64,000 nucleotides of DNA from Endocalyx cinctus. Taxonomy: Eukaryota; Ascomycota; Sordariomycetes; Amphisphaeriales; Apiosporaceae. The stretch spans positions 1,798,001 to 1,862,000 of the forward strand of contig BCKC01000003.1 in assembly GCA_001600455.1 (NCBI GenBank). Reading direction: 5' to 3'. A model generated the notes under the pieces. It saw only the letters and a program-made list of their open reading frames with translations. It had not been told where the DNA came from and made no database searches. The position numbers and the translations under genes are program-made. Below are positions 36,370 to 49,300 of the stretch, piece after piece. The first letter of the stretch is position 1. Every line of letters starts with the position of its first letter.

Positions 36370-36966
36370 ATGGCGAACATAATGCTTCGCATTAAGAGTC
36401 TTTTTCGCAGTCGCCGCGGAGGAGGAAAAGACAAGAATACAGAACCACCCACCATCGAGGAATTCCAGCCATGCCGATGCCAATGTCAAGGATGGTGCAA
36501 TTTGCTGCGGCCGCAAGGATATTTCATTAAATCACTTGACTATTTCTCCTTACCTTTAGAGCATTCTTATGCCTCCGGAAGTTCCAGTCGTGGGGTTGAT
36601 GCGAGCACCCAAACATCCGAGGCCGACTTCCGAAGCATCGCCTCTAGATCATCGAAATACCAGTCCATGTTGCCGAGACCGATAATTCCCAGACAAAAGT
36701 CTTCAGGGGGCCCCGATGTAGTAGAAAGTGAGCAGGATCAAGACATCCCGGACGATGTCCCGATCGCGACCCCAGTCCAAAGGCCTCCTAAGCGCCGTAA
36801 TCGAGCATGGCGGTCTCGTCCAAAACGTCCGATCCTGCATCGATCTGACTCTTCCGAGTACGTTTTTCAGTGCAGAAAGACTTTGAAGAACGCTCGGAAG
36901 ATCTATCCAGACTTTCTTGATGATGCAAGAGACTCGTGGGAGCACTTCGAGACGGGTTACGCGTAA
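36370..36966 (+). CDS. Small Cys-containing hypothetical protein
   Basis: Single-exon ATG frame of 198 residues. It begins with a short amphipathic, basic segment (MLRIKSLFRSRRGGGK), then a tight Cys cluster PCRCQCQGWCNLL (Cys 35, 37, 39, 43). A Ser-rich middle (STQTSEADFRSIASRSSKY) follows, then a very basic patch (PPKRRNRAWRSRPKRP) and a C-terminus that may be helical. No signal peptide or transmembrane helix. The Cys cluster beside a basic amphipathic stretch could anchor it to membranes by palmitoylation, or bind metal; neither is shown. A candidate 3' splice signal inside (near 36559) was tested and gives a stop, so I keep it unspliced. Function unknown. Confidence 0.62.
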   Translation: MANIMLRIKSLFRSRRGGGKDKNTEPPTIEEFQPCRCQCQGWCNLLRPQGYFIKSLDYFSLPLEHSYASGSSSRGVDASTQTSEADFRSIASRSSKYQSMLPRPIIPRQKSSGGPDVVESEQDQDIPDDVPIATPVQRPPKRRNRAWRSRPKRPILHRSDSSEYVFQCRKTLKNARKIYPDFLDDARDSWEHFETGYA

Positions 36967-37807
36967 GTGTAACTTAACCTAAGCATGTCGTTAAATGTTC
37001 AAGTGAACATGGCTTTTTTTTTTTTTTCTAATGCCGAGCAGAAACTGCTTATTACACCACACACCTAGTATGCTGGCGCTAACACTGGCACGTAGCCACG
37101 CCCCTATCCTGCCCCCTTTCTTTTGTTCTCTCTTTCTTTTTTCTTTGTATGATTTAATTTTCCTTGGTCTTTTAGTTCTTGTTTCTTATGGATATATACG
37201 ATCCAATTTAGTTCTCCTATCATGAAATTACCATAGCAAGTGCTATGAGAATATTCTACCCTTTCACTCTCATTAATTTTACCTCTCTTTTGTCTCCAAG
37301 GGGCAGACTTAAGGGGCAACATGTCATTATTTATTACAGAAAATCAGGCGTTTTGACCCTTTCGATTGGCTATAGATTGAACTGCTGCGGCATGGATTTA
37401 TATTATCTCAATGCCTAATGTCTTTCGAGGTCTGAATGATCGGGGAGAGAAGATGAAGCTTTACATTATGTAAACAATCCTTACACTACTTGATCATAGT
37501 CATCGTCTTACCGTAATGATAGTAATCTAATAGAGAAATATTCCAGTGACAAAACAAGAAACAGTTTATGTGAATGAAGATATTTTTAAGGTGAGCACTG
37601 TGTACGCCAAATTACCCCACACCAGATTACGACTGGTCGCTGTTGCCTCGAGCCCGCTTGACAAACCTTCTACTTAATGAGAGCAGAAAGACTTCAAGTA
37701 CATAAGTTCCCCGCTATTAATTCCTATTCCTGTTTCAATCCAGAGACATACTTGAGAATAGATACCTGCCCAATAGTTACCAAGTTTGTCAACAGGAAAC
37801 CATCATC
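36967..37807. other. Intergenic, UCH promoter side
   Basis: No gene is supported. It contains a T run near 37013-37027 and pyrimidine-rich sequence near 37110-37150. Confidence 0.55.
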
Positions 37808-38598
37808 ATGGATCAACGAAAGCGATGGGTCATGCTGGGTAAGTATTTACGACCCTTTTCGAGATGGAAAGCACGTTTAACGAATTTCGGAATACTTTAG
37901 AAAACAACCCAGAAGTCATGAACGAGCTAGCGTACAAACTCGGCCTATCAACCGACCTAGCCTTCTACGACGTCTGGTCCCTAGACGAGCCCGAGCTCCT
38001 AACCCACATCCCCCGTCCCGCGCTCGCCCTCCTCGCCATCCTCCCTCTGACGCCCGCCTGGGACGTCGACAGAAAAGCCGACGACGCCCGGATGGGCGAG
38101 TACCTGGGGTCCGGCCCCGAGGAGCCCGTCGTCTGGTTCAAGCAGACGATCGGGAACGCGTGCGGGTCCATCGGCCTCCTGCACTGCGCCGTCAACGGTC
38201 CGGCCGCGAAGCACATCGAGCCGGGAAGCGACCTCGAGCGGATCCGTCGCGAGGCGTTGCCGCTCAAGATGGAGGAGAGGGCCCGGATGCTGTACGACGA
38301 CGACGCGTTCGAGGCGGCGCACCGGTCGTGCCACGCCCTGGGCGATACCGCGCCCCTTGCCCGGGACGTGCACGTGGGTCAGCATTTCGTCGCGTTCGTG
38401 AAGGCCGACGACGGGAAGCTGTGGGAGCTGGAGGGCGCGACGGCGGGGCCGAAGGATAGGGGCGCGTTGGGCGAGGACGAGGATGTTTTGAGTCCTAAGG
38501 CGTTGGACCTGGGCATCAAGAGAGTGATCAAACTGGATCAGGAGGCTGGGGGAAAGGATCTACGCTTCAGCTGTATCGCTTTAGCTCGGAAGACGTAA
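37808..38598 (+). CDS. Ubiquitin C-terminal hydrolase, UCH-L3/Yuh1 type, with Glu at the catalytic Asp position
   Basis: Two exons, 37808-37838 and 37901-38598, with a 62-nt phase-1 intron (GTAAGT donor, TTTAAC branch, CTTTAG acceptor), give 242 residues. The spliced start MDQRKRWVMLENNPEVMNEL is the usual UCH N-terminus; the longest uninterrupted frame instead begins inside the intron with an unrelated leader. UCH enzymes are cysteine proteases (family C12) that cleave small adducts from the ubiquitin C-terminus in cytosol and nucleus. The oxyanion Gln 92 and catalytic Cys 98 (FKQTIGNACGSIGLLHC) and His 172 (HFVAFV) are in place. The fourth site, normally Asp in the L-(Y/W)-E-L-D-G motif, reads Glu 188 (LWELEG; codon GAG at 38431-38433). 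Most of exon 2 is very G+C-rich at third positions compared with the flanking DNA. Confidence 0.94.
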
Positions 38599-39142
38599 AA
38601 ATAAATAAATAAAGGGACCCAAGATGACGTTGACATGTCTCACTCGAGTATGTTCAGTGGAAGGCTGGTGAGCATTCCAAAGCTCTTCGGTAAAGACAAG
38701 ATCTTAGAAACGATAACGGGTTTTATTTTCAGAGAGGGAGAGAAAAACTGTGTAGGCGATGATCTTTTCTATTCATAGAATATGAACCAAGACATAATGT
38801 CCCAAATTGCCTTTCGGTTTTCACTACTTGTGCTGCGATTGAGATCTCATATTACCTTAGAAGAGGTTGGAACACCTGAATATGGCTTTGGTACTGTTTA
38901 GTGGTTGTCGAAGATGCAAATAGGCGTATGATGGGAAAGGGTGCATAGGTGGCAGTAAGTAACTCCTTTGGAATTCATTATAAAAATGTCCTAGTACGTC
39001 TGATTTTGATGATTGATTGATTGATATCGCATCTAAGCAGAAGTTCTTTTATATACTCGATAAATTGTTTTCTAACTGCTTCTAGACTTTCTTCCCCGTG
39101 CCCGTCCTTCAGATAAATCCAAAACTCGCGAAGGTCTAAACC
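38599..39142. other. Short intergenic spacer
   Basis: 544 bp between two plus-strand genes. Nothing beyond probable 3' UTR and promoter sequence is seen. Confidence 0.6.
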
Positions 39143-40149
39143 ATGTTATCACCAACGGTGGTTATCACGGGTTTTCTTGCTGGTGCCTTGTTACCCCTCC
39201 AAGCAAGGTCACTCTCGTCTTTCGATACCGTGACTCTGACGGCCTCCAATGCGAGCGCGAGTGGCATTACCAGTTTGCCGGCCGTGATGACGGGCCTCCT
39301 CAGCAATAAGGCCAAGCGCACTCAGACACATACGGTCTACACCACGACCACTTTCGTCCGAGCACCTCTATTTCCAACCGTACCCGACATGACTATATCG
39401 GTACCCTCTCCGATAAAAACGGGCGTGCCGGGCCTAAGCCGCAGATCAGATGAAGAGGTGCTCGATAGGAATAGCACGATGAACGCTGTCCCGGCCAATA
39501 CTACCTTTTCTGAAATTGAAACTAGCATCAGAGAATCTATATCGACTTTAGAGTCAATTAGTGAGGATATAAGTAAGTTTTTAAATATATCCATATACAT
39601 TATTCATGAAACGTCGATGGTATTATTTTCCAGAAAATATATATATATATATATAAACTCACACGAATGGCCTCTGCCTTGAATCCTGTCTATTCAGACA
39701 GTACGGTTTCCATTATAGAAGAAGGAGCTCAGGAGAATAAGAACCAGACATCAGACGCAATATCACTCGAGGAAATTTCGTCTGCTGTCGAAGCCGTCGG
39801 TCAACTGAGGACGCAACTCGGGGAATACGCGGCCACGATAGAGAGTATCACCGAGGACCTGACCCCCTTTATCCTCGACCTTTCCGATTCAGACGCCGAA
39901 ACCGAAACCGAAGCCGAAGAGGATAAAGATGATCATCCATATGACGAAGATATCGACGCCGGCGTCGTGTTCGACCTCTTCGGTCAGATATTCTTCACCA
40001 CCAGCGACGTGGTCGAGGACGTGGTCGGCATCCTCGGCGTCGTATCCTGCGCGGACGCGACCGCCGTTACGTCACTTTTGGCCGATTTACAGTCTTCCGT
40101 TTATGTGGGCCTATACACCTATTTCGATATTATTCTTTTCGCGGAATAA
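39143..40149 (+). CDS. Putative secreted hypothetical protein
   Basis: Exons 39143-39572 and 39698-40149 with a 125-nt phase-1 intron (GTAAGT donor, TTCAG acceptor) give 293 residues. The spliced junction reads ESISEDI-NSTVSIIEEG and removes an AT-rich stretch that would otherwise end the first frame. The N-terminus is a plausible signal peptide (MLSPTVVITGFLAGALLPLQ, cleaved near ARS). A Ser/Thr-rich region with TQTHTVYTTTTFVRAP follows, a pattern common in fungal extracellular proteins, then a helical region with heptad-like hydrophobics (ISSAVEAVGQLRTQLGEY) and a Glu/Asp-rich block. The C-terminal ~60 residues are hydrophobic and acidic with one Cys. Low Cys content argues against a typical small effector. 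I do not recognise a family; function unknown. Confidence 0.68.
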
Positions 40150-43100
40150 AGGATTCTAGGTTCGGGAAGGGGAGGTTTCGGGACATGGAAGGGTTTCTGC
40201 TGCATAGGGGCTTAGAAAACCCCCGTGGTTTGGAGATGAAAAAAAGATAGAATGTGTGTATACTTAGGTTTTGCGGGTTCAATAAATTATTCACCATCTT
40301 CGAATTATATGTGCATTTTCTTCTTACCCCTTTCCTAATGTATGTGTCGAACATCTTTGATTCGCTTATCGTTTCTTCAAGCAATCAGACATCCCCTTCA
40401 CTTCAAAATGTAGATCATCTTAGATACTACCTAAGAAAGCCCAACTCTGAATACGATGAAACAAAATGGTATTCTGTGCGGTTAAAAATAATATTATAAA
40501 TCCAAGGGTTTAAGTTTCTACGAGGTTGTCTCTCTTCATCCAAACTATGTTAAAAGTCAGATAGGGAGATTCTTTGTTATTAGGACCACACCCCCCTCTG
40601 CCCCTGTAAAACGTGGTCAGTGTGGCCCCTGGCTCTGCACGGACCATGATCGCCATGAAGGAATTAAAGCAACTCCGTTCATCAAAAGTAAAGTGTATCA
40701 TGTTCGCGTTGGTTTTTTTCTCTCATCATCTCTTGCCCCCCCCCCTCTAGCCCGAGTGATCTCCGGATCGCTCAGAGGAATGCAACCTATTCTTCTACAC
40801 TCTGAAGGTGAAACGAACAATTCCTTATCTATGGTTTTGTTGGTAGTGTCTACACATGGATTGTATGTCACATGGCACCTAACCCAAGATACTTGCACAC
40901 GAGAGGGTTTACCTTAGTTCGTAAAGTAAGGGGGGTGGCGGGAGAGGGATAAGTAAAGTGGTAAAGGCAGAGAGCCTTGGCGTGGAAGAGGGAACACAGT
41001 TTCGGGTCTCGGCGCTGACCTTGAATTTGTTGGAGGGTTTTAAGACGTATTGGATTCCTCTGGTTTATGCGTGAGGACTTGACAACCCAACGAAATATCC
41101 TGCTGGCGTCGTACCAAATACTGGGCAGAAAAGTCGGGTTGGACGATCCAAAGAAACTTCTCGGGCGTGTTAAGGCCGAGAATCGAAGGGCTTGGGTATA
41201 TCGCTTACCAGCTCTGTCTCTCTACTTTCCCCCCCTTAGCCTTCACAAGCATACAATCGGGGCTCTGAAGATTTCTTCCCCGCCACCAATTGCATCGTAC
41301 AGGATGCCAGTGCACAGATGTTTCCACGGTAGATTCCGGATGTGTTGGAGTTTCCGTTATGGGATTGTCAGCGTAACTGGTTCGATTCGATTCCCTCTAA
41401 TCTATCCCTCCGTCTATCTCTATCTCTCCCCCCCCTTCCCGCCTATCTCTCGCTTTGTTTTTCCTCGCTTATACGATTGTGTCGTCATGCGTGGGAAATT
41501 ACTGCGATCATCGGCGCTAATGATGACCCCAAATCTGGTATTTCTCCTTACTTCGTTATTATAGCCCGTAGCGTAGGTACTTATTTTTGTTGGTAACGAT
41601 CAACGGCCGGAAACATGCAAGTCATACAGTGTTGCCGCTTCTGGGTTTGTACCTTCCATTCCCGTGGCGGGGAAGAGTATAATGACAATGTAACCCCCAC
41701 GAGTGTTTTGTTGTTGTTGTTGCTTTTTTTGGTTTTATCGTCATTCACCCAGAAAAGCGAACCAAAGGTAGCGGGCCGTCTCACTTTGTCCGCTTGCTCA
41801 ACCTCCCCCTCCATCCATTCCACTCTACCATGGTTCGCTCTCTCACCTCGTGTACAAGGTAACGTTGGATGCGCGTTGAATAAGCCCAATCGATAGACGA
41901 ATGTTACACCAATTGTTACTGTGATCACGAGCCTTCCCCCATCCATCCCCCCCTCCTTCCCTCGTATGCGGTGTTCAAGGTGGCCCCTAAAAATGGGTAA
42001 GTAGCCTCATAATGTAGGTAAGTGCGGGTAGCCAGTCTCCGAGCAGCTGGGTTGCAAAAGTTACCGTTACCGTTATAAGTGTAACTTGTGACGGGTAGGT
42101 GCTGGAGGCTAGATTGTATATGCCACGTTTTTGTTGGGTATGAAACCTATGATCAAAGAGGGGGGGTGTCAGACGAGCCAAGATAACGAAAGACCTTGCA
42201 GATTATTAATATAGTATACATGTTTCGTAATTAGGGCTGTTTCCTTTTTCTCTCTCTTTTTTTCGCCTTTCTCCTCGGCTGATACTGTCGATTTGTAAAT
42301 ATTGTCAGAGTACTCTCTTGATTTCGGTCCGGTCGATGACGTTCCACATAGTTTACCTTTCCGGTCGTGTCGAGCTGCAGCCTACGTCCGAGGGTCGTGG
42401 GGCTTTTTCGAGTTACTTTTTTATTAACTTCAGTTGTCACGCGCACGGATGGGGTTGATGATTGGGTCTTACAGCCTTATATTATACCTAGGGATTCCCC
42501 CTCCCCCCTTCGAAAGGCATCTGGTCTGCCACACAGCTCACCGAATCTAGCCACATACAATAGTCGAAAACAGTTATCAGGTCGTTAAAAAATTCCATTT
42601 ACATAACCCGGCGTACGATGCATAAGTGGCATTCTATTATACACCGTTACCAAACTTTCCCATCCGCACACTACTTGCAAGTGACGAGGCAAGCCGAACA
42701 CGAGGAAGTTCGAGTTAGTCAAGTGATTCTCACGGTCCTTGATCCGCGTTTAATATCCAGAACTTGCTAAAAACGGAATTGGCCGCAGTCAGGTGGACCA
42801 AGAGATATGGGACAACTCATCGCCACAGATATAGGCAAAACACGAGGTAGGTCACCGCTGACACAATGCTTCTAGACTTCGCACTTTTTCTCCCTTGCCC
42901 GCCCTTTCTCGTCTATTAAAACAGAGATAAAGTATGGAGTGCCAATGCAGCCACCACGCATGAGAACAGCGTCAACCGAAACACGGAAAAACGTAAGGCC
43001 CTAAAATGGAAAGGAACAGACTTGATTCATATCTGGTCGGCCTACAGCTTTATGTAGCATTAGGATACTCGCTAAGGGGCGAACTCTTTTCTCTTAATCT

Positions 43101-43200
43101 GACTAGCCCATATCCTTCACTAAAAAAAAGTAAAAGTAAAAAAAAAAAAAGGGAAGAAAAAAATAAATAAATAAAAACTTCCCAAAAAAAAAAAAAAAAA
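40150..43200. other. Gene-poor region, left part of a 10 kb desert
   Basis: No supported gene. Several frames of 80-165 codons occur in pyrimidine-rich sequence (CCCCTCT runs near 40736, 41230, 41430 and 41950) but lack domain similarity and have low-complexity composition. This looks like promoter or long untranslated sequence. Confidence 0.5.
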
Positions 43201-43360
43201 NNNNNNNNNNNNNNNNNNNNNNNNNNNNNNNNNNNNNNNNNNNNNNNNNNNNNNNNNNNNNNNNNNNNNNNNNNNNNNNNNNNNNNNNNNNNNNNNNNNN
43301 NNNNNNNNNNNNNNNNNNNNNNNNNNNNNNNNNNNNNNNNNNNNNNNNNNNNNNNNNNNN
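43201..43360. other. Assembly gap (160 N)
   Basis: Preceded by poly-A-rich sequence. It splits the gene-poor region, so any gene spanning it would be broken in this assembly. Confidence 0.98.
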
Positions 43361-46300
43361 CCCGCCGAGAGAGTTTCCGTTGACCATCTGTATCCCGTGA
43401 CTAGCAGAAATATAATTTTATGTTCAAGATGAAAATTATTATGCTGGGGAAAGAAAATGGTAGATATTCCCGCCCCCCGTTATGTTCTTTTCCATTACGA
43501 TATCACCTCCCCGTTCGTCTCTTTATGCTCCGACGAGTAAGAGCGGCTCGGCTGTCTCGTGGAAGCCATGTGCTGGCCTTCTAATGAAATCTTGTTTTGT
43601 TCCTGTCCCCTCGCCTGATTACCATCAGGAGCTCCTCTTCGTCATGTCCATCCTTTTCGTGCTCCCCACTCCCCCTAAAGCCGCGTCGCCTTTGAATCTA
43701 TCTATCCCACTCTGTGTATATGAGGAGATTCTGATAGATTTTTGCCGTAGTACCCATATATCCATCCCCGCGATGATTACTTATTTTTGGACCTTGGCAT
43801 TTTCTGCCCATCTACCAGCGGGTTTCCGAAAGGGGCATATCTATCATATCGACTGGACTTGGATTTGCCCCCTTTCTGCCCTTCATTTCCTTGCGCCACG
43901 TACTTGCGGTAAAACCGAGTTTTTTTTTAAGTTCGAGGCGTCCTAATAAAAAAAAAATAAAAAAAAAGGAATAATGGAGAATGTGACCAGGTACTCATGA
44001 ATCGTGAAAAATTAAAGGTAAAAGAAATGAAAAAGGGGGTGGACAGAGAAATGGCGGGAGGCTGTATGCTTATGAGCATCTTCGACCATCCAACCTCGCA
44101 TGCTACTTCAGGGTAGACTAGGTAGGCTTCGTGATCGAATAGCTAAGTGGGGCCAAGTTGATAGAAGCTGTCGAATTGTTGTTCCTAGCGGGCGGGTGCC
44201 GGGAGGCTGTGTGTTTCGCCCTTCAGTCCTGTCTCATTCACATAATGGGCACTGACCGGGCTGAACAATGTAGCGTTCATGGGGGCCCTTTGGACAGGCA
44301 TGTTTGCGGTCGCCGTCCGTTGTCGTACGAAAAAAGTGTGCACCCGGATCTATGCATGAAGTGTAGATATAGTAGTTTTTGGTAAAGTCACACATGGCTC
44401 CTCTTTTTTTTCTTTTCTTTTTTTCTTTTTTGGTGGATAAAGAGACGCTCCTGCAAGAGGCACCACGGGATTTGGTTAGCAGAGAACTGGCGACTTTAAA
44501 TTCTTCATGGACAGACGTACTAAAGCAGTTGACGTTTAGGATAGATTCCCTATCGTGGATAAAGCAGATACGGGGCCAGCAATATACGGAATGTGGGAGG
44601 TAGAAAGTGGTCTAAGTTTCTTACTGATACCCTAGGAAGAGAATTACGACGACACGTCTTGTTTATATAAAGTGTCAAAATTGTACAGGGAAAAGTTAAT
44701 CTCCAAAATATCCAGTTAGGCAGGCTTTCCTTGTACATTAAAAAGCAGCGATATTAAATTTGAAGATAGATGAACAGTGCCTAACCTAGGTTTACGCGCC
44801 AGGGTGTGGGACTCAAAGAGTGGGAGGGTAATTTACATAGTATGTCTCTAATAAGGAAAACAAGATCACGACCGGTTGCGGGTTACCACGAGTGTATGAT
44901 GGACATATATGGAGCTTGGGTATAGTAATAAGGAAGTAAATGAAAACGGAGCTTTCCTATTAAAAAAAAAAAAAAAAAAAAGAAACCCCGTACGATTAAG
45001 AGGGCAAGAGTGCAATGCAAGAGTGAAAGAGGACAAGAAAGACAGATAACTAGGCATGGCCTATTAGAAGGCCTGGCCCATGTCCGAGAGTAAAGGTGAC
45101 AGACAACGAGAAGAGGAAAAAAAAAAAAAAAAAAAGAACCCACCTTGAACCGTGTCCGTTATGTGATACTATGGATTCATATGAGCCTCGCCGTCAAAAG
45201 GTGTGACAAACGAGGTCCAAGCATCTGAGCGCCATGTGTGGTAGGTAGGTCGATCCACGAAACAAGGGTGCCCCAAGAATCCCATCCTAGCCGGATTCGT
45301 ACTGTGATTCGCCAGGAAAGTCGGGAAGGGGTGTGGATAAGACTTGAACAACGCAGATTTTTATACGTACAAGAAAAGAGGAAAAGATATATATACAAGG
45401 TAGTATAGACATATACATATAGAAAAAGGGTGGGGGATAAGTGATTATATTCCGAATTGTAGTCTAAAAAACATGTCTTTTTATTTTGTTTCCCACAGTC
45501 GGGATTCCTCCGAAAGAATCAATAAATCAATAAACAAACTAATAAATAAATCGAAAGACAAAAAGACGAAGAGAGAGAAAAAAAAACGAGCAAAAGTAAA
45601 ATAACTCGACACGTACGGTGGAACATGCTAAGGTAAGTAGGAAGTGGCTAAGAGTGGTCCCTGTGATGTAAGATAGCCCTAGGGGGGAGTCTCCGTATAG
45701 GGTAGTATATATAGTCGTGTATCTATCAAAATCGCAGCAGAATCCAAAGTTTAAACCTTGTTGAGAATAGTAGATAATTGAGCAAGTAAGAGAACATGAC
45801 GCAACATCAAGTCGTACCGGAATATCCTTGCTTTAGTGTCGCTAGTCGTACATACGATACACACCTAGGTACATAGGTAGGTAGGTTAGGTAGGTATGCA
45901 CTAAGTGGCCGTTGAATATTATTATGTATTCCTATATGTAAAAGGGGATATAGACTCGTTGACCCTTTTCCTTTTCACTGCGGGGATGGGTTGGTTTAGT
46001 GTACTATGTAGTGTAGTGTACTTGTACCCGACATAGTATACTCCGTAAGTTGTTCCACTCTAATTCAGTCATGGCGTTATTCCAATTTCCCGACTTAGCT
46101 CCAGGGCTTGGTTATTAACGTAAGTCGCGTAGGTCGACGATAATTCTCGTTGTAGGTAAGCAATCCCTATATGTATGCCTACATGCCGAGTTGGAGTTTT
46201 GTAATTATGGAAGAATTGATATAATTGGATATTTTACCTACTTACCTAAGTAGACTGGAAGCAACCTTATACTGTAGCTGGTTTCTGCAAGGCTCACTCG

Positions 46301-49300
46301 GCACGTGTACTATGTACAGTATTATGTAGCGTAGGTGGAGGTACAGCATAGCAACTATTATTAGGAGTGGGATGGAATATATATCCCGGAATAGAATAGT
46401 ATCGCACAAAAGACGGGATGGAAAGGCTCGCACGGTGCAACTCGCGACGCCGAGAGTGTTGAGATGTTACAAATATGAGAATAATTCATCTCATATAGTG
46501 TAGTATCTACGGTTTACGACGTGAACTCTGGTCGTAATCGAGATCACCGTGATAGAAAAGTAATAATAAGTACTCCGTACATAGTAAAGCATTGGAGATC
46601 GTCGCTACCCCTGTAATCAAAGTACACTAGTAAACTCAAAGTTTAAAGACGTGGATGATAGACGATAAGCGAACCAATGAAAATACGAAAGATCTGGGAT
46701 AATTTTCAAAGAAAACATATGCATACCATACATATACATATATATGTAGATACATATATGTCGTATACTTAAAGTATTACGTCTGTACGTGTATATTATA
46801 CTATGGTATGTTGCCGTAGTGTAGTGTACTACTATAGTATAAGCACTTACATATATATACTACATAGGGACTCAAGTAAATCAGTAAGAGGTAGGACTGG
46901 TAGACCGATAGGCAAAGTTATCGGTTAGTATAGTACTTATGTACTTACTAAATACTAGTCGGACATTAGTGTAGGATGCACAATTAGTAGGTGTATAGTA
47001 CGCTTAATTATACTTATATCCATACTACTTACGTGTATACACAGACGTACGAGTACTACGTATTCGTATATACATATTACCGAACCCGTTTAAACTGGCA
47101 CTGTAAATTCCTAATTATCAAGTTGTTGTTGTTATTATTATTATTATTATACCGAATATTTAGTGTACTATGTAAATATATTGCATACTATATATATCTA
47201 ATATACCCAATATATCCAATATATCCAATATATACCAAACCTACTTAGTATACTAGTATATACGCGGTACTTAATTACCAAAATTGAACAATCAATAATA
47301 TACGGACTACTAGTATTAGTAGTGACTAAGTATTAGACATAATATATTAATTTCTCGGCCGCCTAACCGAGCAACCGAGAAGGCAAGCCTCCCCTTGAAA
47401 TGTCCACCAGGGTACTTAAAGACAATGAGCCCTGACCTTGTCTTAACCCCTGTAAACCTTGACCCTAGCCAAAACGTCCAAGCTCAAGTTACCTGCCCCC
47501 GGTTTCCCTTCCCATTCATTAATAATTGGAGCAGAATGGTTTCAACATATGCGTACATATATATCTATACGGTATTGTCAAAAAAAATATATGATGAGCC
47601 GTCTGTGCGGTTGGCCGTGGAATTTTCTTCTTCATCTTCTTTTTTCCAAGCTAAAGAATTCAAATAATAGATCATTCAAGGTCTTTTTGTTTTGTTCTTG
47701 TTTTTGCTACGGTATATTACTCTTCTATCATCTATATTATACCGAGCAAGTACGGAGTAATGCTTGACTGATTTACATACTATATATTAGTGTAGTAGTT
47801 GATGGGAAGAAAATGCTCCACCTAACCCACCCGTCACATCTTGTCGATCACAAATCTCGCCAGCATTACTTTTTAAGATCCTCGTTTCCGCGACTCATAA
47901 CGTACCAACAAAACCTGGTTTTGGATGATAAAGACGCTGATTTGCTGACTAAGTTTGTGAAGAGGTATGTACCAGCAGGTAAGTAAACTGGGTATTACCG
48001 AGCTCGAGCCCGGTTTCTGTCGGCGGGGCTGTGTCTCGTACATATCCAGAGTATCATTCATACAACCGTCTCTGTCTTGTCCTGCATGAAAAAGCAAGTG
48101 GACGTCAGAAGGTGTCCAAATCCCGAACAACAATCCAACCTTCGACACCGTTGATGAATACCTATAATACCCCTCGATAATCCCCAAATAGCCACCAACG
48201 ATGCGCCACGTCGCATGTGAACCACCTTCGGGCCTCGTTCGGCTATAGAAATGAGAAGTGAGAAGTGAAAAAGAGATAGACATGGTCATTTGTCTTGTGC
48301 ACTAGGTATGACAGTAAGCTTTGGTACGTGCCATGTTTCAGCCTGCGAACTACACGCTATATACCCCGTCCCAACTTTCCATCTCAATGCATGGGACTTT
48401 TCATGATCAGAGACTATCGAACCAACTTGACGAGAATCTCGAGTCTCTTAGTAGATCCTCCCATCGTAATAAGAAAAAAAAACAAGGCGGCGCAAGGGGG
48501 CGTAGATCCTATGAAAAGAAACGCCAGGAGATTACATTTATCGGTAACTGCACGGCAGAGGCTCGGTTCTTTCGACTCTGGTTCGAGATCGGGAATCTAG
48601 GAAACGACATTAGATTCGGAGTTGGAGCATAGGCTGGTAGTCTACAGGGGCGCCGATCCCACGTCAGAGTCGCACAATGCAACATTCCCACGTTCCTCTC
48701 CGATTCAAAATGAAATGAAATAAAAGGCGACATTGATCGGGAGCCATAGCTCCTAAGCATGGTCCTTGTAAAGCATAGATAAGTTCAACGACGAAGCCCA
48801 ATAGTATATACGATATCGGGAACATTACGGATCAGATCGGCATAACGTGTATACATCACCTACCGTATGTGTGTATACGCAGATGCATATGCGCATTTAT
48901 CTCCTCGAAACTGCATGAATTCATTCTAGCGTACCGAAATAAGAGGTCTTCTGGGAGCTAATACCACTGTACCAGCATCAGCATAACCAGAGCCTTACAT
49001 ACACTACAATTCGGTCCTCTCATCCGACGATTTAATTTCCGTTTTGAAAAGACGAAGGCGATTCTTAGTGTTCACAGTTGCACCACAGAATCCCATCATC
49101 GTCATAAATGCCTCAGGTTCTTCTATACCTAACGGCAAGGTATCATTATTCTCCCCACGAGACAACGAATTACGCGTCTCTGAAAGAGGAACGTAACAAA
49201 ACGTCTAGAAGAAGAAAATCTATTAAGAAATCAATCTACTACACAGTAAGGAGGAAGAGTGTCTCTCGGTGATTAAACTTGACTACGATAGCTTACGGCC

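Noticed and set aside
37864..37900. Alternative UCH start at the in-frame ATG at 37864
   Set aside because: It lies inside the intron; splicing from 37808 restores the conserved RKRWVMLENNPEVM N-terminus.
41371..41390. GGTTCGATTCG resembling a tRNA B box
   Set aside because: No A box or acceptor stem at the right distance upstream.
41067..41564. 165-codon plus-strand frame
   Set aside because: No recognisable motif; hydrophobic and Pro-rich from CCCCTCT tracts, likely noncoding.
43103..43387. Minus-strand frame crossing the 160-N gap
   Set aside because: Most of it is unknown bases; the rest is poly-Phe from homopolymers.
43482..43946. 154-codon plus-strand frame
   Set aside because: Composition driven by pyrimidine-rich DNA (Ser, Pro, Leu, Phe); no domain, no splice-consistent neighbour, next to a gap.
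47873..48289. 138-codon minus-strand frame
   Set aside because: No domain, low-complexity sequence, and no plausible gene context.
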